Positions 16,019 through 24,985 of a DNA stretch of 56,380 bases are shown piece after piece. The stretch's first letter is position 1, and the number at the start of each line of letters is the position of its first letter. The notes below the pieces were generated by a model, which was not told where the DNA came from, ran no database searches, and was given only the letters and a program-made list of their open reading frames with translations. The DNA lies in NCBI GenBank assembly GCA_035765895.1, contig DASTWL010000051.1:1-56380 (forward strand), read 5' to 3'. Both the position numbers and the translations under genes were made by a program. Origin of the DNA: Verrucomicrobiia bacterium. GTDB lineage: Bacteria > Verrucomicrobiota > Verrucomicrobiia > Limisphaerales > DSYF01.

Positions 16019-17362
16019 TCAAAGCACTTCCGTTTGTCCCGGCAGCGGAATCTTGTAGAGGCCGTTGGCGTCGGGCAGTGATTTCGGCAGCGCATCCCAC
16101 GCGAGCCGGTCCGGGAACAGGTTCACCTTGGAGTTGATGGCCGCGTCCCACTCGATCATCTGGCCGGAGTAGGTCGCCATGCGGCCGAGAATCGCGGTCA
16201 TCGTGCTCTTGGCGCCATACTCGGCGTTGTTGATGGGTTTGTTGTTGCGGATGCAGTCGAAGAGCACGTCGTGCTCGACCTGTTGCGGATCTTTCTGCCG
16301 TTCGCGGTAGGCCCATTCGGCGCCGCCGGCCGGCCGGATGACGTGGCTGCTGATGGTGGCGGTGCCCTTGGTGCCGGTCACGTGTTCGGACACACTGTTC
16401 CAGCAGTCCGGAATGTGGCGGCACTGGCTGAAGAGCCGCGAGCCGTCGGCGTATTCGAACTCCACGAAGTGGTGGTCGAAGATTTCGCCGTAGTCCAGCC
16501 CCTTGCGAACCTGGCAGCCGCCCTGCCCCTGCGCGCGCACCGGATAGCCGCCCTTGACCCAGTTGATGACGTCGATGTTGTGGATGTGCTGCTCCAGAAT
16601 GTGGTCGCCGCAGATCCAGGTGAAGTAATACCAGTTGCGCATCTGGTATTCCATTTCGGTGAGCTTGCGGCCCGCCTGCTTTTCCAAATCCGCCCGCCGG
16701 TGCAGCCACGGCGTCTGACCGTCCCAATAAGCGCGCGCCGCCACGATGTCGCCGATGGCGCCATCCTGGATGCGCTTGACGGTTTCGAGGTAGCCGGCCT
16801 GGTAGCGGCGTTGCAGGCCGACCACGATCTTGAGGTTCTTCGGCTTCGCCGCTTCCGCCGCCGCAAGCACCCGCCGCACGCCGGGCGCGTCCGTTGCCAC
16901 CGGCTTTTCCATGAAAACGTGTTTGCCTTGATTGACCGCCTCCTCGAACTGCATTGGCCGGAACCCCGGGGGCGTGGCCAGAATCACCACGTCGGCCAGG
17001 GCGATGGCCTGCTTGTAGGCGTCGAAGCCGATGAACTGGCGGTCCGCCGGCACATCGACCTTGTCACCATGCCGGTCAGCCAGCCCCTTCAAGCTGCCGC
17101 TCAACCGGTCTTCAAACGCATCCGCCATGGCGACCAGTTTGACGGGGCCGTCGGTGCTCAGTGCCTGGCCCGCCGCCGCCGTGCCCCGGCCGCCACAGCC
17201 GATCAGGGCAATTTTGAGGGTGTTGTCTTCCGCGGCGAAGGCGGAGCGCTCCACCGACAGCGCGCCCAGAACGGAGGCGCCGGCCAGCGCGGCCGACGTG
17301 GTGCGCAAAAATTCCCGGCGGGTGACGTGTGATTCCGTCGTTTCGTTAGGCTTTGGATTCAT
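16019..17362 (-). CDS. Gfo/Idh/MocA family oxidoreductase, Tat-exported
   Basis: A 447-residue NAD(P)-dependent oxidoreductase. A Tat signal (TRREFLRTTSAALAGASVLG) precedes the Rossmann motif LKIALIGCGGRGTAA, and HVFMEKPVA carries the family's conserved Glu-Lys-Pro. The second half has the alpha/beta substrate domain with WICGDHILEQHIHNIDVINW. Tat-exported members of this family are abundant in Planctomycetes and Verrucomicrobia and act on sugars or inositols. The specific substrate is unknown. It is transcribed toward the GH27 gene and ends in a strong terminator. Confidence 0.9.
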   Translation of the reverse strand: MNPKPNETTESHVTRREFLRTTSAALAGASVLGALSVERSAFAAEDNTLKIALIGCGGRGTAAAGQALSTDGPVKLVAMADAFEDRLSGSLKGLADRHGDKVDVPADRQFIGFDAYKQAIALADVVILATPPGFRPMQFEEAVNQGKHVFMEKPVATDAPGVRRVLAAAEAAKPKNLKIVVGLQRRYQAGYLETVKRIQDGAIGDIVAARAYWDGQTPWLHRRADLEKQAGRKLTEMEYQMRNWYYFTWICGDHILEQHIHNIDVINWVKGGYPVRAQGQGGCQVRKGLDYGEIFDHHFVEFEYADGSRLFSQCRHIPDCWNSVSEHVTGTKGTATISSHVIRPAGGAEWAYRERQKDPQQVEHDVLFDCIRNNKPINNAEYGAKSTMTAILGRMATYSGQMIEWDAAINSKVNLFPDRLAWDALPKSLPDANGLYKIPLPGQTEVL

Positions 17363-17540
17363 GATGACTTTCTGGTTTTAAGGATCGCAAACCGCGTTCC
17401 GCATGGCTCTTGGGGTCGCCGCCAATACACCCTGCCGCCGCGAATAAAGCAAGCCGCGACACGCGTCCCGCAAGGAGCGGCACCCCAACACACGGATGCG
17501 CCATCAGACTCCGGCCGGCGGAGAAAAATTCAGGCGAATT

Positions 17541-17903
17541 TCACTCCCCGCGATACACGCAGCGCGCCGTGCAGGTCTCGGCCACGACGATTTCCGTCAG
17601 CAACGGCAGCTTGGGTCGGAGCCGGCGCCAGATCCAGGCGGCGACGTTTTCGCTGGTGGGATTTTCGAGACCGGGAATCTCGTTCAAATAGTAGTGGTCG
17701 AGCCGGGCCCAAATCGGTTTAAACGCGGCGGAAATATCCGCGTAATCCATCACCCAGCCGAGCTGGGGGTCGCATTCGCCGGCGACAACAATTTCCACCT
17801 GGAAACTGTGGCCGTGCAGGCGGCGGCACTTGTGCGTCTTCGGCAGGCCGGGCAACAAGTGGGCGGCCTCGAATTGAAACGACTTGCGCAATTCCATCTT
17901 CAT
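17541..17903 (-). CDS. queD: 6-carboxy-5,6,7,8-tetrahydropterin synthase (QueD/PTPS family)
   Basis: 120 residues, the family's usual length. It shows FQFEAAHLLPG with the first zinc His, the catalytic Cys in HKCRRLHGHSF (two zinc His in HGH), LDHYYLNEI, and PTSENVAAW with the conserved Glu. QueD converts dihydroneopterin triphosphate into carboxytetrahydropterin, the first specific step to queuosine and other 7-deazaguanines. It is the last gene of the minus-strand series, four bases after the LuxC-like gene. No other queuosine gene is in the window. Confidence 0.9.
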   Translation of the reverse strand: MKMELRKSFQFEAAHLLPGLPKTHKCRRLHGHSFQVEIVVAGECDPQLGWVMDYADISAAFKPIWARLDHYYLNEIPGLENPTSENVAAWIWRRLRPKLPLLTEIVVAETCTARCVYRGE

Positions 17904-17907
17904 AAAT

Positions 17908-19278
17908 TCACAGCTCCAAATCCGTCCAAGTCACCAAATCCGCCAACGCGGGCCGGCCGTCGTGATGCCAGGCCAGGGACGGCTCCTGCATCCGGCCCAC
18001 GGGACAGACGCGCGTCGCGCCCCACCGTGCCAAGGTGGTGGCCACATCGGTCATGGTGTGTTCCGGCACGGCCACGCCGATCGTGGAAACCTGCTCACGC
18101 ACCGCGTCCGCCGCGTGCAGAGCCTCGCCGAGATTGGCCACCGGCTTCACGTAAACGAAGCGGTTGAGGCAGGACAATTGGAAGCGCGGATCGGCCTCAT
18201 ACACCACTGTCCACGCCGTGGAATCGGGGCTGGCCCACTGGCGCGTCGCCGCCGAATTGGCCGCGCGAATTTCATAAATGCCCCGCCGCGACGCGATGGC
18301 GGCCGCGGATTCGGCGGACGTCGCTCCGCGCGGCTCGGTCGTTTCGCGCCCGGCCAGTTCCGCCGCCAGGAGCTCCGCAAAGCGTTCGCCGTCCACTTCG
18401 CCGCCTTGCTCGACGTAAATGACGTGCGGCGACAGGCAGCCCAGTTGATTCCACGCGGTCACATCCGCCGCGGCCCGGCCGACCACGCGGCCCAGGTGCA
18501 GGCCGGTCAACACGGATGCCGCAACGAACGCAAAGCTGACCCGATGGCCATAACCGAGAAAGCGCCGCCCGGCCGGCAGGCGCTGGCGGATCAGGGCAAG
18601 CGTTTCATCGGTGCCGGTGGCCGTGACGCAACTGGCCTCCGCAAACAACCGCTCCTCCAGCGGCAGATTGCCGCCCCGCCATATGGCCAGTTCAAGACAG
18701 GCGGCCAGTTTGGGCTCCGTCTCACGCAGCGAATGAGCGAAGAGCCGCGGCAGCAACGCCGTGCCCGAGGCGCATTTGACAAATTGCGCCGAGCGCACCA
18801 GCAGGCCCAAAACCATGCTCATGAGCGCCGGGCTCGGCAAATTTCCCGCCGTCACGTGCACCAGCAATTCCGGCCCCGCCGCCCAAGCGGCCCGCCCATG
18901 GCGCATTTCGTGGTCGGTCGCACAAAACGCGTCCAGCCGCGAGCCGTGTCCCAGTTCGGTCACCACGAGCGCATTCAGCTTTTCCGTGGTTAGTTCGCCA
19001 AAGAACGCGTCCAGGCCGCGCGCCAATGTTTCACGGGAAAAGCCCAGTTCGGCCGGGCCGGCTTCCAGCGCGAGACGACGAAACTGGTTTTCCGGCTTCA
19101 GCCAGTCCGCAGCCAGGGCGCTCAGGGCATTGATCACGCTCGCCGTGTTGCGGTGCGCGAGGTATTGCGCGCGATTCTTTTTCAACGTCTGGCACGCCTC
19201 GGTGATCATCCCCGGCGTCAGCGCGGCTTCCGGCGGCAGGTCGGCAAGGAAGTAATTGGGCAGATTCACTGTTCGCAA
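17908..19278 (-). CDS. LuxC-family acyl-CoA reductase
   Basis: About 456 residues with the LuxC/aldehyde-dehydrogenase-like fold: VTAGNLPSPALMSMVLGLLV, KCASGTALLPRLFA, and the presumed catalytic Cys in NQLGCLSPHVIYVEQGG. LuxC proteins reduce fatty acyl groups to aldehydes. It is adjacent to a LuxE-like gene (stop to start 14 bp), forming a potential fatty-acid reductase pair, but no luciferase genes are present. The given start is TTG; a GTG at 19269 is also possible. The aldehyde could feed a surface lipid or secondary metabolite; that is inference. Confidence 0.85.
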   Translation of the reverse strand: MRTVNLPNYFLADLPPEAALTPGMITEACQTLKKNRAQYLAHRNTASVINALSALAADWLKPENQFRRLALEAGPAELGFSRETLARGLDAFFGELTTEKLNALVVTELGHGSRLDAFCATDHEMRHGRAAWAAGPELLVHVTAGNLPSPALMSMVLGLLVRSAQFVKCASGTALLPRLFAHSLRETEPKLAACLELAIWRGGNLPLEERLFAEASCVTATGTDETLALIRQRLPAGRRFLGYGHRVSFAFVAASVLTGLHLGRVVGRAAADVTAWNQLGCLSPHVIYVEQGGEVDGERFAELLAAELAGRETTEPRGATSAESAAAIASRRGIYEIRAANSAATRQWASPDSTAWTVVYEADPRFQLSCLNRFVYVKPVANLGEALHAADAVREQVSTIGVAVPEHTMTDVATTLARWGATRVCPVGRMQEPSLAWHHDGRPALADLVTWTDLEL

Positions 19279-19292
19279 CGGTTGATGCTGAT

Positions 19293-20429
19293 TTAGTGCA
19301 CGTCCGCCGGCATCAAGGAACAGCCGCGCGGTTCCGCCGCCACGGCGCGGCCAATCAGTTCAAAACCCGCGGCGCGGCGGATGGCCAGGTCCTCCGTTTG
19401 CAGGGCGAGCACCGAGTAAACATTGGCGAGGTCGAAAATGCGAACCAGGCCGGATTCGCCCGGTGCGACGTCGCGGCCGGTTTCCGGTGAGACAACCTGG
19501 ACGCGCGTCCACGACGGAAAGGCAAAGGCGCGCGCCGCCGCGAGCTGATCGTCCGTCGCCGCGCCCGCCACACCATCGTAAGCCTGGGAACTGAGTTCGC
19601 TCATGCCGTATTCGCAGACGATATGAGAACACGGGACGCCCAATCGCTCCGTGATGAGCGCGTGCAGCCCGGCTTTGGGCAGTTCCCGCGAACGGCCCTT
19701 GTAACCGCCCGTTTCCATCACCCGCGAACCGGCGGGCAAAACCAGCTTCAATCCGCGCGCGGTCAGGGCGTCGAGCAGATGCACGAACGAAAAAGCCGTG
19801 CCGAGCAAAACAACGGGACGCGCAACGCTCACCGCATCCTGGACCGTGTCGATGACACGTTGGCTGTCCAGCAGCCAGCTCCCGTCCGCAGCAACCGTGC
19901 CGCAAAACATCGTTGGGCTTGCGCCAACCCGCTGGCGAATCGTTTCAAACATGTGCACCAGCGAAGAACGCGGCACGCTCGCCAGCGGCGGCGTCAGGGC
20001 CAGCAACTGCCACCCGCCCACGGTTGGCGCCAGACCGGCCAGGAGGTGTGCCCCAAAACCCGCCCACAACGACGCCTCATAAAGCGCCAGCGATTCGGCA
20101 CAATGAAAATGCCGGCTGCGTTGCGTGCTGGTCGTGCCGCTGGACTGGAAGAACATCGTGCGGGCGGACGCCGGCAGACAGGTCAGCTCGAATTCCTTGA
20201 ACGCAACCGCGGGCAAGGCGGGAATCTGCGACCAATGATGCACAGACTGAGGTTCCACTCCGCGCGCCTCACATGTGCGGCGCAGGACTCCGTTGTGCGC
20301 GAACTGCAGCCGGAACAGTTCCAGCGCCAGCTCGTTGAACGGCGCATCGGTCAAGACCGTCGCACCGGAGGATTGGAGCCGGATGGCTTCGCGCACACGC
20401 GCGGCAAAGCTGTGGAGGTCGTTTAGCAT
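19293..20429 (-). CDS. LuxE-family acyl-protein synthetase (adenylating enzyme)
   Basis: 378 residues of the LuxE/acyl-protein synthetase family, related to AMP-forming ligases. FFQSSGTTSTQRSRHF is the phosphate-binding Ser/Thr/Gly motif, followed by VVLLGTAFSFVHLLDAL, VMETGGYKGRSRE and CEYGMSELSSQAYD. It would activate a fatty acid as acyl-AMP and pass it to the LuxC-like partner encoded next. The ATG at 20429 is clear. A 91-bp spacer separates it from the GspF-like gene. Confidence 0.85.
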   Translation of the reverse strand: MLNDLHSFAARVREAIRLQSSGATVLTDAPFNELALELFRLQFAHNGVLRRTCEARGVEPQSVHHWSQIPALPAVAFKEFELTCLPASARTMFFQSSGTTSTQRSRHFHCAESLALYEASLWAGFGAHLLAGLAPTVGGWQLLALTPPLASVPRSSLVHMFETIRQRVGASPTMFCGTVAADGSWLLDSQRVIDTVQDAVSVARPVVLLGTAFSFVHLLDALTARGLKLVLPAGSRVMETGGYKGRSRELPKAGLHALITERLGVPCSHIVCEYGMSELSSQAYDGVAGAATDDQLAAARAFAFPSWTRVQVVSPETGRDVAPGESGLVRIFDLANVYSVLALQTEDLAIRRAAGFELIGRAVAAEPRGCSLMPADVH

Positions 20430-20520
20430 GCGGTTTTTGGTTTGAGAAGGGCTGGTTTTCCGCCACAGCCCGGAAAAGGAGTATGATTTTGCCGGCCTCG
20501 AAGCAAGCCCGCGTCCGGCT

Positions 20521-21516
20521 TCAACCGCCCATGACCTGGTTGACTTGGTTGAAGTAACCGGTCCAAAACTTGATCACCTGCCACGCGATGTAGGCCGCGA
20601 CCAGTCCGTAAAGAATCGCCGGCCCAACGCGCGCGGCCATTTGCAACTGACTGGTGCCCTCGTCCGCATAATACCGATGCAGGCGATGCAGCGTTTCGTC
20701 CAATGAACCGCTGATTTCACCGCTCGTGTAGAGATTGGCGAACGTCTCCGGAAACAGGGCTGACGCCTGCACCAACTCGGCCGGCGTCTGTCCCATGGCA
20801 AGACCCGGACGCCACGTTTCGACCGTGCGTTCCAAGGCCGGTGAGCCGCTGGCCGCCGCGGCCAGCGGCCACGCCTCATCAATGGTTTCGCCCGCATTGA
20901 TCATCGCTTCCAAGGCCGCAGCGGTGCGCGCCAGCGCCAGTTTGCGCCGACCCGCGCCGACCAGCGGAATCCACGTGATGATTTTTTCGAACGTGCTGCG
21001 CCAGGCCCGCCCGCGTTTGCCCTGCGACAAAAAGACGGCCAGCAGCGCCAGCACATACAACGGCGCCAGCACGCCGACGGTCTTCAAGAGGTAGGCCGGG
21101 AAATTGCCCGTCAGGAACAGCTCGGGAAACGGCAGGATGAAAATGGCCCCGTGCAACAGGAAGACCGGATACGCCAGCGCGCCCAGAATCCGCCGGGCCA
21201 GGGTAGCCCGCCCCTGGTAAAAATCCGTGAGCATCGTGAACGTCTGCACAAGCCGTCCGCTGCGCTCGCCTGCATGGAGCAACGCGATGTCAAACTCCGG
21301 CAGCAGATCGCGTCGCCGGCCAAAGCTTTCACTGACCGTTGCCCCCGCCTCCAAATCCACCAGCATCTGCCCGATGAAGGGCTTGAAGGCGCGGGAGGGT
21401 GGTGCCCGGTGCAGTTGCCGCAGCGCAACAGGCAGCGGCAGCCCGGCAGCGGTAAGCTGCCCAAGCTGATGATAAAAATTCGCCCGGCGCGCGAATTGGC
21501 CGGGCGTGAAGAGCAT
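20521..21516 (-). CDS. GspF/PilC-like type II secretion or pilus inner-membrane protein
   Basis: 331 residues with two T2SF domains. The first begins with FYHQLGQLTAAGLPLPVALR and has LLHAGERSGRLVQTFTMLTD; the second has ALEAMINAGETIDEAW and LYTSGEISGSLDETLHRLHRYY. Membrane helices lie near residues 115-165 and at the C-terminus. In full systems GspF/PilC is the inner-membrane platform, but no ATPase or pilin gene is adjacent. It is somewhat shorter than the ~400-residue classical proteins. It lies 35 bp from trxA in the same operon. Confidence 0.85.
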   Translation of the reverse strand: MLFTPGQFARRANFYHQLGQLTAAGLPLPVALRQLHRAPPSRAFKPFIGQMLVDLEAGATVSESFGRRRDLLPEFDIALLHAGERSGRLVQTFTMLTDFYQGRATLARRILGALAYPVFLLHGAIFILPFPELFLTGNFPAYLLKTVGVLAPLYVLALLAVFLSQGKRGRAWRSTFEKIITWIPLVGAGRRKLALARTAAALEAMINAGETIDEAWPLAAAASGSPALERTVETWRPGLAMGQTPAELVQASALFPETFANLYTSGEISGSLDETLHRLHRYYADEGTSQLQMAARVGPAILYGLVAAYIAWQVIKFWTGYFNQVNQVMGG

Positions 21517-21551
21517 GGGAGGAAGGCGCGCCCCAAGGACGCGGATGAGCT

Positions 21552-21887
21552 TCAGGCCAGCGCGCCGTCAATCAACGACTTCAGCTTGGGCTTGCCGCCG
21601 GACGCGCCGAGATGCTGGGCAACAACCTGGCCGCCTTTGAAGACGAGAAACATCGGAATGGAACTTACCCGAAACTGGGCGGCCAAATCCTGGTGCTCAT
21701 CCACGTTGAGTTTGGCGACCTTCGCCTTGCCGGCGTATTCGCCCGCCACTTCATCGAGCGCAGGGGCGATCATTTTGCAGGGACCGCACCACTCGGCCCA
21801 AAAGTCCACAAGCACCGGGACGCTGGACTTGAGAACTTCCGTTTCAAAATTTTCCGAGGACAGAGTGACAATGTTTGGAGAGGCCAT
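21552..21887 (-). CDS. trxA: Thioredoxin
   Basis: 111 residues with the canonical active site [16 protein letters not shown], the cis-Pro motif [13 protein letters not shown] and the usual ending LIDGALA. It is a cytoplasmic general disulfide reductase and has no signal peptide. It is located between the Ala/Pro-rich membrane protein and the gspF-like gene. Confidence 0.95.
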   Translation of the reverse strand: MASPNIVTLSSENFETEVLKSSVPVLVDFWAEWCGPCKMIAPALDEVAGEYAGKAKVAKLNVDEHQDLAAQFRVSSIPMFLVFKGGQVVAQHLGASGGKPKLKSLIDGALA

Positions 21888-21959
21888 GATTCGTTTGACA
21901 GTTGACGTTTGAAAAATAAAAGGCGGAGCTTGCGCCCCGCCCGGGAAAGCGATCCGTGA

Positions 21960-22388
21960 TCAGAGCAACCAGCCGAGGTAAACCGTGCTGCCAACGGCAA
22001 TCAAACCAACCACCGCCGCGGCGATGGCCAGAATGGAATCGACAGGGCTCAACCTGGCCGCAGCGGCCGGAGCCGGAGCGCGGCGCGGGGCCGCAGCCGC
22101 AGCGGGAGCTGCCGCCGGAGCGGCGGTCGGACGGCCCGCCGTTGGTGCCGCTGTTGCACGCAGAGCCACCGAAGGCGCGGGCGCGGCGGCCGGCGCACTG
22201 AACGACGGCGCGGGAGCCGCCCCACCGGCCGGCCCGCCCGGAGGCAAAGTCGGCAATTTGATGGTCGGCGCCGCCGAGGGCTTGGGCGGAAGATTAATGC
22301 GAACGGTTTCCTTCTTCGGCTGGACCTTGCCGGTTTCCTTCTTGGGCGGCACCGCGCCCGCCGGCACGTTGGGAATGTTCTCTGCCAT
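21960..22388 (-). CDS. Ala/Pro-rich protein with C-terminal membrane anchor
   Basis: 142 residues. The N-terminus has paired basic PKKE motifs (VPPKKETGKVQPKKETVRI). A long Ala/Pro-rich, probably disordered linker follows, and then one transmembrane helix (ILAIAAAVVGLIAVGSTVYL) at the very C-terminus. This is the layout of a tail-anchored protein with its bulk in the cytoplasm. It lies between accC and trxA on the same strand. Function unknown; the layout is typical of small proteins in Verrucomicrobia annotated as hypothetical. Confidence 0.75.
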   Translation of the reverse strand: MAENIPNVPAGAVPPKKETGKVQPKKETVRINLPPKPSAAPTIKLPTLPPGGPAGGAAPAPSFSAPAAAPAPSVALRATAAPTAGRPTAAPAAAPAAAAAPRRAPAPAAAARLSPVDSILAIAAAVVGLIAVGSTVYLGWLL

Positions 22389-22459
22389 AGTGATTTTGTG
22401 AGAGGAAGCTAGGTTCCGCCTTTCCGGGTGTCAAATGCTTATTCGGCCGCCGAAACGGG

Positions 22460-23842
22460 TCAGGCCTTCTCTTCAATCAATTCCCGCCGGGCGCCCGTAA
22501 GCAGCTGTTCGACGAAGGCCGTTGAATACACGCCGCGGCGGAAATTGGGATCCTGCATGATCGCCTGTTGGAAGGAGATGGTCGTCTTGATGCCCGAGAT
22601 CATGTATTCGCCAAGGGCGCGGCTCATCTTGTCCATGGCTTCGCGCCGGTCGCGACCGTAGGTGATGAGCTTGCTGATCATTGAATCATACGTGGGCGGG
22701 ATCGTGTAACCGGCATAAGTGTGGGTATCCACCCGCACGCCGCGGCCGCCCGGTTGATAATACATTTCGATGCGCCCAGGACTGGGCCGAAATTCGTCGA
22801 AGGGATCCTCGGCGTTGATGCGGCACTCGATCGCATGCCCCTTGAACTGGATGTCGCTCTGCGTGTGTTTCAACGGCTCGCCCATTGCGATCATGATCTG
22901 GTAACGCACCAAATCGATGCCGGTGACTTCTTCAGTGATCGGATGCTCGACCTGAATGCGCTTGTTGACCTCAAGGAAATAGTAATTGCCCTGTTCATCC
23001 ACGATGAACTCGACCGTGCCAGCATTGGTGTAATTCGCCACCTCGGCGATTTTGACGGCCGCCTTGCCCATCTTCTCCCGGAGCTTCCGGAATTTGTTCT
23101 CGATCAGCGGCGAGGGCGTCTCTTCCACCACCTTTTGGTTGCGGCGCTGAATGGAGCAATCGCGTTCCCCAAGATGAATGATGTGCCCCTTTTGATCGGC
23201 GAGAATCTGAAACTCAATGTGGTGGGGATTCTCGATGAATTTTTCGATGTAAACACCCGAATTACCGAAGGCCTTTTCCGCCTCGGTGCGCGCCGTGTGA
23301 AAACCTTTCACCAGCGAAATATCGTTGTGCGCCGCGCGCATGCCGCGACCGCCACCGCCGGCCACCGCTTTGATCATGACCGGATAGCCAATGCGTTTGG
23401 CGACAGTCAGCGCATCCTGCTCGCTCTCGACCAACCCTTCAGAACCCGGAGGCAACGGCACGCCGGCCTTCTTGGCCAGGGCGCGGCTGATCGCCTTGTC
23501 CTCCAAGGCATTCATGGCCCTCGGTCCCGGTCCGATGAAGCGAATGTTGCAACTTTCGCAAACCTCCGCGAAGTGGGCATTCTCCGACAAGAAACCGTAA
23601 CCGGGATGAATCGCGTCCACGTCGGCGATTTCCGCCGCGCTGATGATGCGATCAATGCGCAGGTAGCTCTCGCTGGCCGGCGCTTTGCCGATGCAAATCG
23701 CCTCGTCAGCAAGCTGGACGTGCATCGAGTTGACATCCGCCTCGGAATAGACGGCGACCGTGCGGATGTTCAACTCCTTGCAGGCACGGATGATGCGGAC
23801 GGCAATCTCGCCACGATTGGCGACTAGAACCTTTTCAAACAT
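22460..23842 (-). CDS. accC: Acetyl-CoA carboxylase, biotin carboxylase subunit
   Basis: 460 residues starting [23 protein letters not shown]-grasp features are complete: the glycine-rich [14 protein letters not shown] loop, [21 protein letters not shown], and [16 protein letters not shown] with the catalytic Arg and Glu. It carboxylates biotin on AccB with bicarbonate and ATP, the first half reaction of malonyl-CoA synthesis. The ATG at 23842 is the canonical start, 46 bp after accB. The gene pair follows a terminator behind aroQ. Confidence 0.96.
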   Translation of the reverse strand: MFEKVLVANRGEIAVRIIRACKELNIRTVAVYSEADVNSMHVQLADEAICIGKAPASESYLRIDRIISAAEIADVDAIHPGYGFLSENAHFAEVCESCNIRFIGPGPRAMNALEDKAISRALAKKAGVPLPPGSEGLVESEQDALTVAKRIGYPVMIKAVAGGGGRGMRAAHNDISLVKGFHTARTEAEKAFGNSGVYIEKFIENPHHIEFQILADQKGHIIHLGERDCSIQRRNQKVVEETPSPLIENKFRKLREKMGKAAVKIAEVANYTNAGTVEFIVDEQGNYYFLEVNKRIQVEHPITEEVTGIDLVRYQIMIAMGEPLKHTQSDIQFKGHAIECRINAEDPFDEFRPSPGRIEMYYQPGGRGVRVDTHTYAGYTIPPTYDSMISKLITYGRDRREAMDKMSRALGEYMISGIKTTISFQQAIMQDPNFRRGVYSTAFVEQLLTGARRELIEEKA

Positions 23843-23888
23843 TCGGTTTGCCTGGGCTTTGGTGATCTGAGGTTGCGAAAGGCCGGGG

Positions 23889-24347
23889 TCAGAGGGGGCG
23901 CACTTTGAACATCGGCTGCCCAAATTCGACGGGCTTGGCGTTATCGATCAGGATTTCCGTGATGACGCCTTTCACTTCGGCTTTGATTTCGTTCATCACC
24001 TTCATGGCTTCGATGATGCAAACCACTGTGTCCGGCCCCACTTCCGTTCCGACTTCAACATAAGCGGCGGATTCCGGCGAAGGTGAACGATAAAACGTGC
24101 CAATCATCGGCGACTTGATCTCAATCCCGCTGCTGACCGGGGCGGGTGCCGCCGCGGCCGCACCGGGCGCAGCCGCGACCACTTGGGGCACGTAAGAGAT
24201 TTGCGGGACATCGTCCCCCACCGCGACAGGCGCAGAGCCGCCGCTTCGCTTGAGTCGGATCTTGAAGCCTTCCTTTTCCATTTCGAACTCCGCAACGGAG
24301 TTCTTCTTCATCAAATCAATAATGGCTTTAATGTCCTTAAGGTCCAC
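23889..24347 (-). CDS. accB: Acetyl-CoA carboxylase, biotin carboxyl carrier protein
   Basis: 152 residues. An N-terminal helical domain ([20 protein letters not shown]) and an Ala/Pro linker precede the biotinyl domain, whose hammerhead shows [13 protein letters not shown] with the biotinylated Lys. GTG start at 24347 with GAGGAA a few bases upstream. It delivers carboxybiotin to the carboxyltransferase and forms the standard accB-accC pair. Confidence 0.95.
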   Translation of the reverse strand: MDLKDIKAIIDLMKKNSVAEFEMEKEGFKIRLKRSGGSAPVAVGDDVPQISYVPQVVAAAPGAAAAAPAPVSSGIEIKSPMIGTFYRSPSPESAAYVEVGTEVGPDTVVCIIEAMKVMNEIKAEVKGVITEILIDNAKPVEFGQPMFKVRPL

Positions 24348-24397
24348 AGCGATTCCTCAAAGTTGGTTTTTTTGCCACAAATGTCCCCCAAGCAAAA

Positions 24398-24424
24398 AAG
24401 CAGAAGCCGAATTCGACTCTGCTT
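24398..24424 (-). terminator. Rho-independent terminator between aroQ and accB
   Basis: On the minus strand AAGCAGAG pairs with TTCTGCTT (8 bp including one G-T) around an AT-rich loop, followed by TTTTTG. It lies 112 bases past the aroQ stop and 51 bases before the accB start, so accBC should have a promoter between it and 24347 or inside the hairpin region. Confidence 0.75.
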
Positions 24425-24535
24425 GGACACTTGTTTCAATTCGGGAGGAGTGTAACGGAGGCAAAACCGGCAGGTCAAGCTCGGCGTGAGGCGGCACCCT
24501 CACCAAATCGAAGGCATATAATCCCAAAAAACCTC

Positions 24536-24976
24536 TCACTTTGACTTTTCGATAACGATAACAGCCGCAAAAAGCCCTAAAACGTAAGATTCGGCCCCAA
24601 ACCCACCAATCACTCCGCGACACACGGGAGCAATCAACGATTCCCGGCGAAACTCCTCCCGGGCATGGACGTTGGACAAATGAATTTCAATCGTCGGCAC
24701 AGCGACCGCCGTGATCGCATCACGAATGGCGACGCTAGTGTGGGTGTAAGCCGCAGCATTGAAAACGATAACGTCAAAGCTACCCTTGGATTGCTGAATC
24801 CACGTGACCAATTCCCCTTCAATATTCGACTGACGGAACTCAATTTCGACCCCCCTTTCAGCCGCCACCCGCCGCACTTTGGCCTCAATGTCCGCCAAAG
24901 TCAGACTGCCATAGACCCCGGGCTCGCGTTGCCCGAGCAGATTCAAGTTTGGCCCGTTTAGAAAGAGAACTTTCAT
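24536..24976 (-). CDS. aroQ: 3-dehydroquinate dehydratase, type II
   Basis: 146 residues, the usual dodecameric type II enzyme. [20 protein letters not shown] includes the flexible-loop Arg and catalytic Tyr region. [46 protein letters not shown] with the catalytic His, and [15 protein letters not shown] follow. It dehydrates 3-dehydroquinate in the shikimate pathway. It is 9 bases after the O-antigen-ligase-like gene and ends before a terminator. Confidence 0.96.
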   Translation of the reverse strand: MKVLFLNGPNLNLLGQREPGVYGSLTLADIEAKVRRVAAERGVEIEFRQSNIEGELVTWIQQSKGSFDVIVFNAAAYTHTSVAIRDAITAVAVPTIEIHLSNVHAREEFRRESLIAPVCRGVIGGFGAESYVLGLFAAVIVIEKSK

Positions 24977-24985
24977 GGCAAAATG

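Noticed and set aside
17541-17903. queD as part of a Dpd (7-deazaguanine DNA modification) defence system with the island helicase
   Set aside because: queD is 12 kb outside the island in a housekeeping operon, and no dpdA, queC/queE-like or dpdB gene is present.
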